NCBI GenBank assembly: GCA_031216445.1
Contig: CM062207.1
Span: 3,741,001-3,805,000, forward strand
Direction of reading: 5' to 3'
Length of the DNA stretch: 64,000 bases
DNA from: Lateolabrax maculatus
Taxonomy: Eukaryota; Chordata; Actinopteri; Acropomatiformes; Lateolabracidae
Shown here: one piece after another, positions 49,985-62,669 of the stretch
Position numbering within the stretch: position 1 is the stretch's first letter
How the letters are laid out: every line of letters starts with the position of its first letter
Translations under genes and position numbers: made by a program
The notes under the pieces: model-generated
What the model saw: only the letters and a program-made list of their open reading frames with translations
Told to the model about the DNA's origin: nothing
The model's database searches: none

Positions 49985-50390
49985 TTTGGGAGTCATAAAC
50001 CAAAGTACTGGACAGATGAAATGTTGGACCTGGTGATGGCGCTGGAGGGAAACTGAAGGGATCACTAAAAAAGTACCACAATTCATTCTGTGGGGAATGT
50101 AACTGTCAAAGTTTGAAGCAAATCAACCCAGTTGTTGTTGACACATTTCACTCAAAACCAAAAATGGATCACCAAAGGCATTACGATTCATTGTCTGGGA
50201 ACCGTGAATGTCTGTGCAAATATCTGTCCAGTACATGTTCTGATATTGCTCTGCATAAATTAAAAGATATACGGGTGCTAGGTGAAAAGACAGGGGATCT
50301 ACAGTCATTAGGTTGCCCAACCTCTGGGTGAATATCCTCATGAAATTTCAGTCAAAACCCCAAAACAGACATTGCCATTCCTAAAAAGCA
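49985..50390 (+). repeat. dispersed teleost repeat, GGTGGCGC family, longest copy
   Basis: Contains GTGATGGCGCTGGAGGGAAA, GGGATCACTAAAAAAGTACC, GTTGTTGTTGACACATTTCA, GTCTGGGAACCGTGAATGTC and CAGACATTGCCATTCCTAAA. Parts occur twice within it, as if two copies lie head to tail. Same family as 16547-16720. Confidence 0.55.
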
Positions 50391-53300
50391 CCTATCCAAA
50401 AGGACAGCAGGAGTTTGGCCTTTTCACCAACAGCTCCCCGCCAATACTCACTTCCTGTGGTTGCTCGCTCGTAATCTTCCTGTTTCATACTTCAATACAC
50501 CTTCACATATCCTCTCCTTAATATTACATGATCACAGTAGAAGAACTAGAGGAGTGAGAGAACGAGTGAGCATGTATAAAACTCATTGACAAAATCCCAG
50601 ATAATAGAGAGGTGATTCATGTTTTCTGCCTGCTGCAGTTTAAAAGCAGTTATCTTGTCTCCCAAAAGGCCCTTATTCCTAAAAATCAGTTCTGCAAGTC
50701 GATAGAACAAAGAGAGGATATTGTTTTGAAGAACACTTTGGGGAATCTGCATTGGGGAAACATATATCAAAGCGCTTATTCAGTGATCATGTCCTCATAC
50801 TGCTGGAGACAGAAATAAAGTCTAACATGAATGTTAGTTTTTTCTTTTTGTATTTAACTGCGTTTATGTTGCCTGTCAGGAGTAAAAGCGGGACTAGCGT
50901 GACGTAGATATCGAGCCTCAAAGCCTCATATTTAGGAGGTTGGGGTGGACAGACGGGGTCAACGATGCATGTGACTTCAACACAGGAGAACACAGTTTGT
51001 CTTTTTGAATCCTACTGAAGGTTTTTTTTTACCCTTTTTCTAAAAGATCTAAATAGACACAAAGGCTCCCAGAAGCTCAGGGGAACTGCAGGACTGGGTG
51101 ATAATTCAAGTATGCACCATAAATAAAAAGAAAAATACAGAACCTGAACATAAACCATCTGCAAAGTTTCAGCCTGAAAGGATTAACATATTAGGCGAGA
51201 AGAGGGAGAGGAGGACACTGATAACAAAAACTGGCAGATCAATCGCGTAAATATTTTTAAATACTATTGTTGAATGTATTTGTGTGTGTTAGTTTAGTTG
51301 AAATATAACTCATTTTACAAAAGTAACTATCGCATTATTTCTACTGGAACACTTTTCTGGCTTTGGCCTAAAGTGTAAAGGTAGCAGAGATGTTAACAGC
51401 CCTGATGCAGGATGCAAGCCAACGGATTCGTCAGCGGAAGGTGACTAAGTCAAATGCTATTTCATCCATATCAGATAAGGATAGAAAATCCATTCTTAAC
51501 TTTTCTTACAGCAACATATTCATTCCTCAGCATACATGATATTTTTTACATTTCATTACGTCTTTTTAAATTTGATTACAGGAAGAATGTCTGTCTCGCT
51601 TCATTGTGATTACTGGAAGTCACTTGTCTGTGCTAACACACTGAAAAACAAATACACAGCACATGTACACCTACTGCTGTGCATTTTATTGGACATGCTG
51701 GAATTATGTAACGCAAGAGAAGCAGACGGTTTTAAACATCAAGTTAGAATAAAAGTAAAAAGCCGAAAATGAAGCAGCACGGCGTGTTGACATGAAACTG
51801 AGCCATTAATCAACCACAGGTTCATTTGTTCCCGTCTTGTTTTCGCTCTCCCCGGAGGACAGCAGGGAGAGGAATCTGCCTTTTCTGGAGATGTGATGTA
51901 ACCTCCATCTGCTTTCGTGGCTGTACGACACACATTGGTTGTTGTGGAGATGTGCTGCAGCATGACAGAATACAGCGAGACGTTTTATTCCTGTCAGACG
52001 GCATTTACTCTCTGAAAGTTCATCTGAGGCGCTTTTTTTTTAAACCGCCTTTGATCAACCATGCTGTTGCTGGTTTGGTTTATTTATTGCGACAGTAATA
52101 TAAACCAGAGAAGAAGTGGGGGGGGGGGGGAAGGAAAAAGCAGAGAGAAGACAAACAAGCAGCCTTTTCTTGTTTTTTTTTTTTTTTTGGGAAACACTTG
52201 CATGGAAAAAGGCAGGGTCCTGACTACTGTACAATTGAAATATAGCCACTGAAATACTGTTACACAATTGTAACCAAGACGTCTAAAAGAAATGTTAGAC
52301 ACCTTTGTCTTTTGACCTCTGCAAATCCCCAAAATCCTTAGTTACAGGGAAGGGAATTGATTTCTTCAGGGATATTTGAAGAGCTCAGCAGGTTGGATAA
52401 ATCATCTACCATTAAAACACCCATTAGATCATTTATTGGACTTTAATGACTCTACTGTTCCCCTGAGGAGCAGTGGACTCTGACTCACACACAAAAAACA
52501 AACACACACATAAGCAAGGAATCAACACACAAATTAAATCAGAGAAACAACAAGAAATGTGCTGTAAGTAACATTTAACCCACTGGTCCTTTAAAGAAGC
52601 AAACAGCACACAAGACAGACTGACCTTTGACCTCCAGACATACCACAGTAACACAGAGCCGATCAGATTATAAACACACAACCTTTGAAGTGCTCACAGT
52701 TCATGACCTTTTCTAATATCTTTATGTAAATAAATATAAATCTTATAATAAACTTGTACCTACACATTGTGCCAATACATTTTGTAAATCCAAAAAGGTC
52801 CCAGTACGCACAATTTTTGCCCATTTCTAACTGTCACTATTCAGAGTTGAACGCCCACCACACAGTCAGCGAGAGCGTGATGGAGGAAAAGCTTTGAAGT
52901 CCCTCGAATTATGAACTTAATTTAAGTCCAATTAAAATCATAGTTAAGTGGACACAACTGTTTCATCCTTCTTCTCAAATTTATGTATCCGATTGGCAAT
53001 TTAGACACAATCTATACAACTTTTTTTATGGGTTATTTTACTGCTGGATTAATGTGTATGTTGTTTATCACAACATTCACATTTAAAGTCACCAAATTTG
53101 AAGATACATGATTTTCAGTGGACACGAGGGGGTGTGAAAAATTATAATATGCAAAGTAACTAAAACTGTCAGACAACTGTAGTACAGCGGCAGTACAAAG
53201 CTGCATAAAACGAAAATACTTAAGTACGAGTAGCTCAAATTTGTGTGTTAGTAAAATTATTGAGTTACGTCCCATCACAGACTGCAATAAAGCAAACTCA

Positions 53301-54251
53301 AATACCTACATTTCCAAATGTATGGACGTCATTCAATCCATTTTGTAAAAAGGTTAAATCAACATTAATAAACTTTACTGTAAATGTGGAAAGCCTAGTT
53401 TCCTACATCCTAAACAACAAAATACGTGTCATTCCTTGCTTCTCAGAGACAACGGTCATTATCTGCTTCCACAAGAGGTTCAAAGCAGTGTTGTTTCTCT
53501 AAAGAGGACAGTGTCTATAGAGTCACTCTAATATTGTACATACAAGCACACGGATTAATTAGAAAGTGTTGTTTGTTATCAGGTATGACTGTGTCACGGC
53601 GGTGACAACTCTGGCCCTGCCGCCCCCGGGCATGACCATCCATTTTAGGATGAAAGCCGGGTTGGGATGTGGGCACCATTTTGGGGCGGGCGGGGATTCC
53701 TCTATAGGGAAAAGACAGGAAATGTGGAAAATGGCAACCAGGGCTTTGATGATGGAGCCCTGCTGTCCCTGACATCCTCCAAACTGACACTGTCATGTAA
53801 TAACTGTCATGTGATATCTTAAATTAATGGACTTTACTGCTTTGTTTCTTAAACTGCTTTATCTCCCTGCACTCAGTGATTTCCTACGTTTCCCAATGAA
53901 TCAACCTGAACACAACATCTCTTAATGCTGCTTCTCCAAATAAATTCCAGGAAAGTTCCACTCTGATTCCCGCCTCGTCTTTGTCAAGTTGCCTGCTGCT
54001 TGTGTAACAAAACTAAGTCACATTAAGAAGTGGATTCTTGGTCAGATAACATTAACTTGAAATGACGGAGGCCCTGGCAAATCTTCTTAAAGCCAAAAAA
54101 CTGCTCACGGCAGAGTTTAGTAAGCACAGAAGCAGGATTTAAAACCCTGACGTCACACAGTGGGTCCCAGTAATGTCTTATTTCATTTTCAAGGTAACTC
54201 AATTCTATAAGAAATGGACAAACAGGGTTCCTACAATGCCAGCCTTATCTT

Positions 54252-54380
54252 TTAAAGGGATAATTTAACATTTGGGCAAATACTCTTATTTGCTTTCCTT
54301 CCGAGAGTTTGCCTGACGCACAGACATGAGAGTGCGTGTCAACCTTTTTATCTCACGCTCCGTTAGAAAGTGAATAAACA
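54252..54380 (+). repeat. dispersed teleost repeat, TTAAAGGGATAAT family
   Basis: Starts TTTAAAGGGATAATTTAACA, followed by TGGGCAAATACTCTTATTTG and CCGAGAGTTTGCC. I recognise this as the left part of a common fish repeat. Its TTAAAGG start resembles the MITE at 7190. Confidence 0.5.
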
Positions 54381-55121
54381 CCTTTTACTGCTTCCCACTC
54401 AGCAGTTCAGATCAATGGCTCTGCTCAAGGGCACCTCAGCATTACTGCCCCCCCCCCCCCGAAGCGACATGGCTAAACTACTGTCAGGGTGTCATGGAGT
54501 GTCAGAGACAGTCCGCAGTGCGAGCTGCGGCCTAGAACGATCCTCCAGCCTCAGAAGTCAGTAAATCAGCCAGCCAGCCGACGATCCGTCACGAAGTCTA
54601 AACGCTGACATGACCACGGAGCTGCCAAGGCCGACACAGATGCACACGGGCGTTCAAAGGAAGATGGATGCATGTGGATGGACAGAATGGCAACCCCTTC
54701 TCTTTGTGAGTTAAGATTGAGGGGCGACGCAGAGATGCCAAGAGTAATATCAGCTGAAGGTAGATACAGAACAAAGTGGGTCTGACTCTTTAATGACTGA
54801 ATTTCTGACTCACTTCACATAATATAAACAGAAAAATAGAGCGAGAGAGAAGGAGAAAAAAAAAAAGATGGAAAGAGTCTCGTCCATGTTTCCACTGTTT
54901 TCTTTCCTGCTCCCCGCCTGAGATTTACATGACTAAACACTCTGAGGGTTGAGAAGTGGGAATCTTGTGGTTTTCCTGTCATAATTCAATAAAAAGGTCT
55001 TCTCAGGACAGTGGTAAGCTGTTCACACACGGAGGAATGCATGCACAAATCACGCACACACACCTCTACATGAGTGCAAACGTGGTTTCATGCACCCACA
55101 AACGCATGATTGCACACGTTC

Positions 55122-55145
55122 AACACACACACACACACACACACA
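55122..55145. repeat. (AC)n microsatellite
   Basis: About 24 bases. Confidence 0.9.
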
Positions 55146-55845
55146 GATGTTATCCATCCTTTCCGGGGCAGAGTGATTAGTGTCTCTTCAGCTACTGATT
55201 AACTGGCTTCTCGACCACATCCCCGACTCTGCACACTTGTAGCACTGCTCTTATCACTCAGCTTTCAGGAGGAGCAAGATTTTTTTTTACTGATCTAAAG
55301 CAGTGAATGATCATAATACATCTTCGGGGTGGGGGGTCAACATCAATAGTCTGACAATCACTAGACTAACAATGCTGGGATTTATGGCTTCTTTCCAGCC
55401 TTTCTGAATGCAGTAATGGATAAAGAATTTTTAGTAAAAGTAGTAACATCAGAGTGTAAAAATACTCCATTACAGGTAAAGGTTGTGCATAATCACTTTT
55501 TAGAAGCAGTAACATTTTCTCAAGTATCAGAAAGTACCAGGACTGAGAGAAAAGATGTGTTGTTGTGATTAAAAAATGAAGGTAGTTAAAATGATGGAGA
55601 CTAAAAAGGAAGGGATTCACAAAATGAGGACAGAAATTAATAGATATTGATATTTTATAAGCTTCAGTATATAAGAATAAGGCTGCTGGAGAGTATTTCC
55701 AGACATTTGGTGCTCTAGTGAGCAGCAGGACAGTCTATGTGAGACTTGAATCCTTGTCAGCAATGTAATATAACTTCATAAAAATAAAAGGAACGCCATG
55801 AACAACAGTGTGGCTCATTTTTTAATAAAGTCATAGTTTGGCTTT

Positions 55846-55847
<2 letters not shown>

Positions 55848-55899
<52 letters not shown>
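55848..55899. repeat. (AC)n microsatellite
   Basis: About 52 uninterrupted bases. Confidence 0.95.
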
Positions 55900-55902
<3 letters not shown>

Positions 55903-56489
55903 TTAGTGGGATCATTTTATTGTTGGTTTGGTCTTTTTAGTGGATTTGCTGACAGTAAGAATAATTTTCGAATATTGTCAGACTTATTGTTCAAGCTGTG
56001 TTCTGAGTGTAAAATCTTGAAGTACTCAGATACCAAACTAAACTCTAGTATTTGAGTCGTACCTGTGCTCTCCATCTCCATTCAACTCCCTGACCAATGA
56101 GTGACAGTTTCAGCCATGGCCAAAAGGCTAAAATGCATTCTTTTACAGCAACACAACTACTAACAAAACTAATATTATCTGTAGCTGAAAAACAGATATA
56201 ATTAATAATCCAAGAACCTGTGAAACTGTGAAGTCTTTCTGACAGGTTGAGATGCCAAATCATGCCACAGTCTTTCCACAGTGCTCTGTGAGGCTGCCAC
56301 TAATGAGCGCATCGCTGCCGTGAATCCCAAAACTAACAGGGAACAAATCTCTCGTCTCCATGTGGTGAGAAAATCCTCCGAGTAAACAAGCTGGAATAAT
56401 GATAGTAATAAAAACTTGAGTCCTAAGCTCAACTGGCATAACACTCCATGCAGAGTACAGAATATCCTTCACATGTTGAGGGCAATGAT

Positions 56490-56490
<1 letters not shown>

Positions 56491-56534
<44 letters not shown>
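56491..56534. repeat. (AC)n microsatellite
   Basis: About 44 uninterrupted bases. Confidence 0.95.
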
Positions 56535-56535
<1 letters not shown>

Positions 56536-56832
56536 ACTTCTAGTCAGTTTTAAAATGCTAAAAGTTTAGGTTTACATCATGCACACATTTTGACTTGCAA
56601 GAAGATTAAATACACGCAGCACTCAGCTAGAGAAATGAAGTCCAAGAGAGTTGCTAAATGCTGCATGATATTCATTTTGCAATCATTTGGATGATTTCTC
56701 TCTAATAGTTTCAATCAGTTGACAACAATTTCAGAGCGTTTCACAAGCAAACACCAACACACTGCAGGCCTGTGGAGAAGCAGCCACAGAAACTAAACAG
56801 GCAGGAGCGCTGGACTAATGCATGACAACTAC

Positions 56833-56874
56833 GGGGGGGATGACCCTTATTCGGGTCATTTCTCCCCCCGGGGG
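56833..56874. repeat. GC-rich hairpin
   Basis: GGGGGGGATGACCC (56833-56846) faces GGGTCATTTCTCCCCCC (56853-56869) across a six-base loop, with a small bulge in the second arm, and the C run continues into GGGGG (a CCCCCGGGGG palindrome at 56865-56874). It stands out in AT-rich surroundings. Confidence 0.7.
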
Positions 56875-59800
56875 AAGTACGGTACTGTACATTTCATTTC
56901 AACATTAATGATATAATCCAAACCTCAAACATTTTAGGGGAAGCTCTAGTTACCAGATATATTTCTTAATCTAGAGCTATAACCAAATCACACATCCTGT
57001 TGTGCTACTGGCCTACATACATGAGCAGACACAGGTGTCACTGTGCAGCTGCATTAAACGCTGTTACCTTATTTCTTCTAGCTGTAACCAGCTGGACTGA
57101 ACTGTCTGACCAGAAGTCTTTGATTCAGTGGGACACAAAATAGACACATTTTGCACAATAGAGATCAATTCAACTTATCGCCAAACAAACCTGTACCCTT
57201 AAAGCTGATGCACAAGAGGTCAACGTGTCCCCAAACCAGCTGGTCATTTATGTTACACACCAAAATGATCAACAAAGTAATTTACTGGACTGTTAACGTT
57301 CAGAGTCAAGTACATTAACGGTCTCTGGCACTTCAGCACTCCCAGTAATTCAGAACAAATGACTATTTTTCTCATTTCTGCAGTGAAAGCTGTGAACCTG
57401 CAGCTGGAAGTACCCACAGTACGCTGGTTATATAACGGAACACGACTGATGGAAGATTACACACTGTTTATGAGGACACCCTGAAGGCACTGGCACTCAC
57501 TCACTCACCACTGTAACCACACACACACACACGGACGACTGTGTACACCAGATGCCACAGAAACCTTGAAGGCATCACAAGAGAGAGGAACAGAGTGCAG
57601 AGAATTGATTAGTATGAAAGGTTAAAATACAAGTTCTATTTTTTAGTCCCTCAGCAGTGTAAAATTATGGAAAACTGGGTGGAGATTTGTAACAACGTAG
57701 CTGGAAATCAAACCCACATTTTTTAATTTGTACTAAAAATGGAGTGAAAAATGGGACCCCTGCAGTGACTTACTTCAGCCCACATGCAGCTTCTTTTTCA
57801 TATTTTACAGATACAGTCAAACAAAAAAGAAGCATATTTAAAAACAGCTCCAGTGTTTCAAAATCTATATTATTGACCGACTTCTCGACAAGCCCACGGT
57901 GAGATTGAGAAAATCATGGAATAGTTACAACTGTATTTAAAAAAAATAAATAAATGTCAGGACAGGAAACACAGAGGCACAGCAGGAGTCAGTTAAAGTA
58001 TGAACCATCATCAGGTTTATTCTGGACAAGTCATACGTTATCTCACACACATTCATTTATAGCCATTTCCATGAGGTTTAATCACGTATTTCTGGTGATA
58101 AACATGTGCCTGAGTTTTGTTTATGTGGTAATACTGTCATTGAAGTGGATATTTATCTACCGGATGTTAGATTTGATCACTGTGTTATTTTTGCCAAAAT
58201 ATGACAATATTTCATTAGGATTCGGTAACTACATATCCCATGAGTCTTAGCTACACACATACTGTACTGTTAAAGCCTCATGGGACTTCTTGTTGTTGGA
58301 TGCCAACAAAACAATATGAACAGACTCTGCATTTCATTATTTATTTAATCTTTATTTAAATGATAGTCACCAAATCCCATTAGAAGAATCAACACTGAAT
58401 TGATCCTATTAACATGTAACAAGGTCTGTGTATCCAAACACTGATACATCTTATTCCTCTGTGCCTCAGAGCTCCATCGGTGTCCAAAAACTAGAAATAA
58501 ACTAGACTGCCCAGCTGCTTCAGGAAATAACTGAGCCTTTTTAAAAACAGTGCCACACACAGGGCAGGGAAATCAGAAACACATTGATGGTTTGGGTCTT
58601 TTCACGGGGTTGTTGTCAGTTAAGAAAAATATAGAATAATCTATCTTTTAACCCTTAGGAATGTTGCAGACTAAACAAAATCAGCCCAACAGACAAAACA
58701 ACACTGAAAAGGCCAGAAAGGGCAAAAGAGACAAATGCCAATGGAGCCATTTACCATAGGCATCCACTATTATCTCAGAAGGAATTCTGTAGGACAAAGA
58801 TAAGATGGAAGTTTAGCCAGAGACGGAGCACCACGATGAGTTGGCAGTTTAAAATTAATTACAACTTTTCCACATTTTAGGGGAAAAACTTAAGTTCTCC
58901 TGTCAGAAAAATATATTGAATGCATCATGGGAGTTTAAAATGCTTTAATAAATAAAATGTCACTATAATATACATTTTACTATTTCTGCTCAATATAAAA
59001 CAAAATGTATCATTAAAAATCATGCACAAAATGAGTCCTACCTTAGCAAGACTGACCTTCATTGTGCCACAAAGGCTTATAGTCTTTTTTTTTTATGCTC
59101 CTCTGACCGTCTGCATGTATTTTTCTATCTGAGTCGGTAGGAAACCGGAGACAGACCGGCGGTGACACTGGAGAAGGGGTTGTGGTGGGATCTGATCCTA
59201 ATCCAGCAGAGACACATGTGGCTCCAGAGCCGGGGGGCCGAAAATGAATACGCCATCTCTGAGAGAGTCACACCCTTGTGGTTCTTCTCGACTTTCGCCA
59301 CCGACGTCCCGCCCTCCCCATCATCCTCTAAATCTTTAGCAGTTCCACCTTGCCCACTTTTTACGCCTTCAACTTCACCTTCCCTCTCTCCCTGTTATTA
59401 AGACATGTGGTGTTCATTATTAAGCGTAGCATCCAAGATGTTAGGCAATATCCTCACCAGCAGAATAAATCTTTGCACATATTTTCACACACAGACTGCA
59501 GCTCATACGATTTCTGAACATACTTCTCAAAGTATGAGCGAAGCACAAGCCACGCATACACAAATATCTTGGCAAATATGTCACACAGCATGCAGTAATT
59601 TAGCCAAAAGAAGATTAAGTGCTATCAACTGTAAAAAAAATACAACATCCTGCTGGATTCTGGGTAAAAAATAAAAAAATAAAAAAATACTCCTTCCTGA
59701 TGCATTTAGTGATGCAATATTAACACTTTATTCATAACACAACTGGGTAAACTTGCTATTTTATCATTTACTCTGTTTTACTGTTAAGCACATTGTAACT

Positions 59801-61905
59801 TTGTGCTATATGAATAAAACTATTATCATTCAGAGAAGTGAAGAGAATTTGTCTTACAGGCTCTTAGAGTCATGCTAAATAAAACAAATACACAAAATAA
59901 TTAAGACTGGAGTTCAACTTACAAGCATTTCTCCGAGGCAGAGCTGCTCTGAAAGCAGAAATAATCTCATTTTCAACATAAATATCAAGAGAGAACGTCC
60001 GATTAAAGCCCGTATAAAACTCCTACCGGGTTGACTGTTGTCCTCCTGTGCAGGCCAAGAGTCAGACTGAGATGTCTTGTGGTCTGGGTTGTTATCATCT
60101 CTGTCTTTTGCATTTATACTTTTTCACAGTACAGAAGACAGGAAGCATGGTGAGATAGTTGTGATGTCCGCTTCCTCTTCTCTTATGTCTCGGTTACTTT
60201 CTTTAAACATTAGTCTAATTCTGAGAGAATATGAGAGAGACATGTTGTTGCTCACATGCAGGTGTAATTTGATGAGCACCATCATCAGTTCTGGATAACA
60301 TGAAGATGGAAGAGGTCAAAGCACCAGTCTGCAGGTGCAGCCAGTTGGCCTGATAAAGGGAGGGAGTGGTGGTTAGTGGTTGATTGATTGAGTAAACCAG
60401 GAGGGAGGTGCCGTGTGGATTTCAAACTGATTGGACAATTGAGGGAGAAAGGGAAGTGTATGAATGGATAGCAGCCAAGTGGGAGTCACCAATAGATAAA
60501 CAGAGGAGACATTGAAGTAGTTTTTCTCACAAAAAGAATTCTGCTTTCTACTTCTACTCCACAACATTTCAGAGGGAAACATTGCACTTTTTACTTCACT
60601 ACATTTATCTGACAGCTTTAGTTATGAGTTACTTTACAATTACACAGAAAAAACACAAGAATAGATTATAAAATATGATGCCTTGGGTCAGTTCACCCAC
60701 ATTACATAAAGACATATCTTCTGTGGTATCTAGTCGTGACGATGGTTTTTGGTTTTGGTTTCGATTCCTTTTTTTTACTGTTTACTTTGGAACCAGCAGT
60801 TGACAAAACAAACTCACTTTAACGTCCATTTAGTAGCTTGTCCATGTCGACTTAAGAACAGCACCTTGAAAACAGCACGTAACCAACCAATCCCACCTGA
60901 AAGTCTATAGCTGTTTGAAAAATGAAAATACTGCAACTTGTCTTTCCTAAAAACAAGATCCCAGTTAATCCATAAAATTGGTACTTATAATAGACAATCA
61001 GACACAAAGAAGATCATTTAGCAGTCGTATACGAACAAATTACATAACAGTCAACGTATAACAACAACGGACCCCCACCAACCTTCCCTTTCCCACCTTC
61101 TGACAAACCCGGCGAGGAACAGAAAGGAAATAGCAACAATTAAAACCAACAAAATAAATAACCATATCTCCACTGACACTGCACTCCACACCGTAGTTGC
61201 AGAAATCTCTTAAAACCAGGACAAACTAAACCAAAATGACCTGCGCACCATTAACAGTAAATGGATGTCTTTTGATAATTTGGCTGAACTGACCCTTCAA
61301 TAACGTTAGTTTTGAATTTAAAGCAGCTCCGCCACAGACAAAAGTTCAGTTTGTGTCCAAAAACAGTAACAACAGCAGGACCGATAGCTAGAAAACCGAG
61401 CATCCTTTACCTTTAAAGCATTTACTTGACTCTGGATCACAAATATGACGGCACCATAAAAACCTGCACCAACTATTTAACAAGTTTCTGCATCAGGTGC
61501 AGATGTCAAGGCCACAGCTTCCAATACATAAATATGACCGAGTCTTTTATACTTGGAACTTTAACGGGATTTAGCCACTTCATGGAGCCAAATAAAGTTC
61601 CAGGTCCACAAATCAAAAAGACAAGCAAGAAATATGATTGAGCCAAACAAGAGGCATGTAACCGTGGCAGAGGCTGCGGAGACAGATGGGGTAACAGTAG
61701 AGAGAGGAGGAAAGGTTCTGCCGAGAGCGAAACAAGAGATGACAGATGGGCAGATGCAGAAATAATAGTTTGAGAGAAAAGTGATGCAGCTGTCTGGTAA
61801 TGTCTGACAGGAAGGAAAAAGAGACAGAGTGCTAAATTCGTGCTATCAACTTTCAGATTTAGCTGGACTTGGTTTTGTCAGTCATGGCCAAGTGATGCTT
61901 CAGAT

Positions 61906-62669
61906 CCCTTACAAAAAAAAAAGATGGTAATGGATGGTATTTTCAGTTTTACAGTGATACTTTCCATGGTCTAAGTAACGTACCCAGGTGAAGTATGTAC
62001 GTCATGGTATGAGCAATGTACGTGTAAGAGCTGCGATGGTACAGTTTGACATGGGAAAGTGGTACGTGGTACTCAAGTAGGGTATAAATAAAATGATGGT
62101 ATAGCTGTCTGGTACCACATAACATCCCTAAATATGTACAGTATACAGTATAATACAGTATACTTTCAATGAAAATATGAATTATGGCTATATTGAATTG
62201 AGGAAAGGTGGTATTAATAAAAACTGCTGTTTATAAGTTTTTTTTTTTTTAAATGACGAATATTTCCTACTCCAGCTTCAGGTTTTGCTGCTTGTCTTTG
62301 TCTTATGTGATATCAAACTGCATATGTTTAGATTTAAACTGTTCCAATAAAACAAGACAAATTGCCAACGTCGTTTTCAGCTCTAGGAAATCGAGATGGG
62401 AATTTCTCGCTATGTTCAGACATTTAATAGATTAGATGATTAGTGAGATTGTCAAGATAGTCTTGGCTTCAATGCATATAATGGGATTAATTGTAGTAAT
62501 ATTAATAATAATAATAAAACATGAATTAGATAAACTTTCATTGTGCTTGCACATTGTAGTTTATAGTAGTATGGTACAATTTAATGTTCTTGTTGGACCA
62601 TACAGATATGATAATTTGGTCACAACCATGGTATTTTATAGTATTACCATGGTCCTTTTTTTGCAAGGG
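61906..62669. mobile_element. possible non-autonomous TIR DNA element with nested repeat
   Basis: The left end CCCTTACAAAAAAA followed by ATGGTAAT (to about 61930) is matched on the other strand at the right end by CCCTTGCAAAAAAA and ATGGTAAT (62669 back to about 62645). The right part also holds an inner palindrome built on ACCATGGTA. No transposase frame is open. A decayed copy of the ATAATCG-end repeat (about 62255-62450) lies inside, suggesting nesting. The immediate flanks share only AT, so the target duplication is uncertain. Confidence 0.45.

Noticed and set aside
59162..59401. + strand frame of about 79 codons with a Ser/Pro-rich end
   Set aside because: No recognisable domain and no supported splice partner; composition of the end is simple-sequence-like. 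Left as noise.
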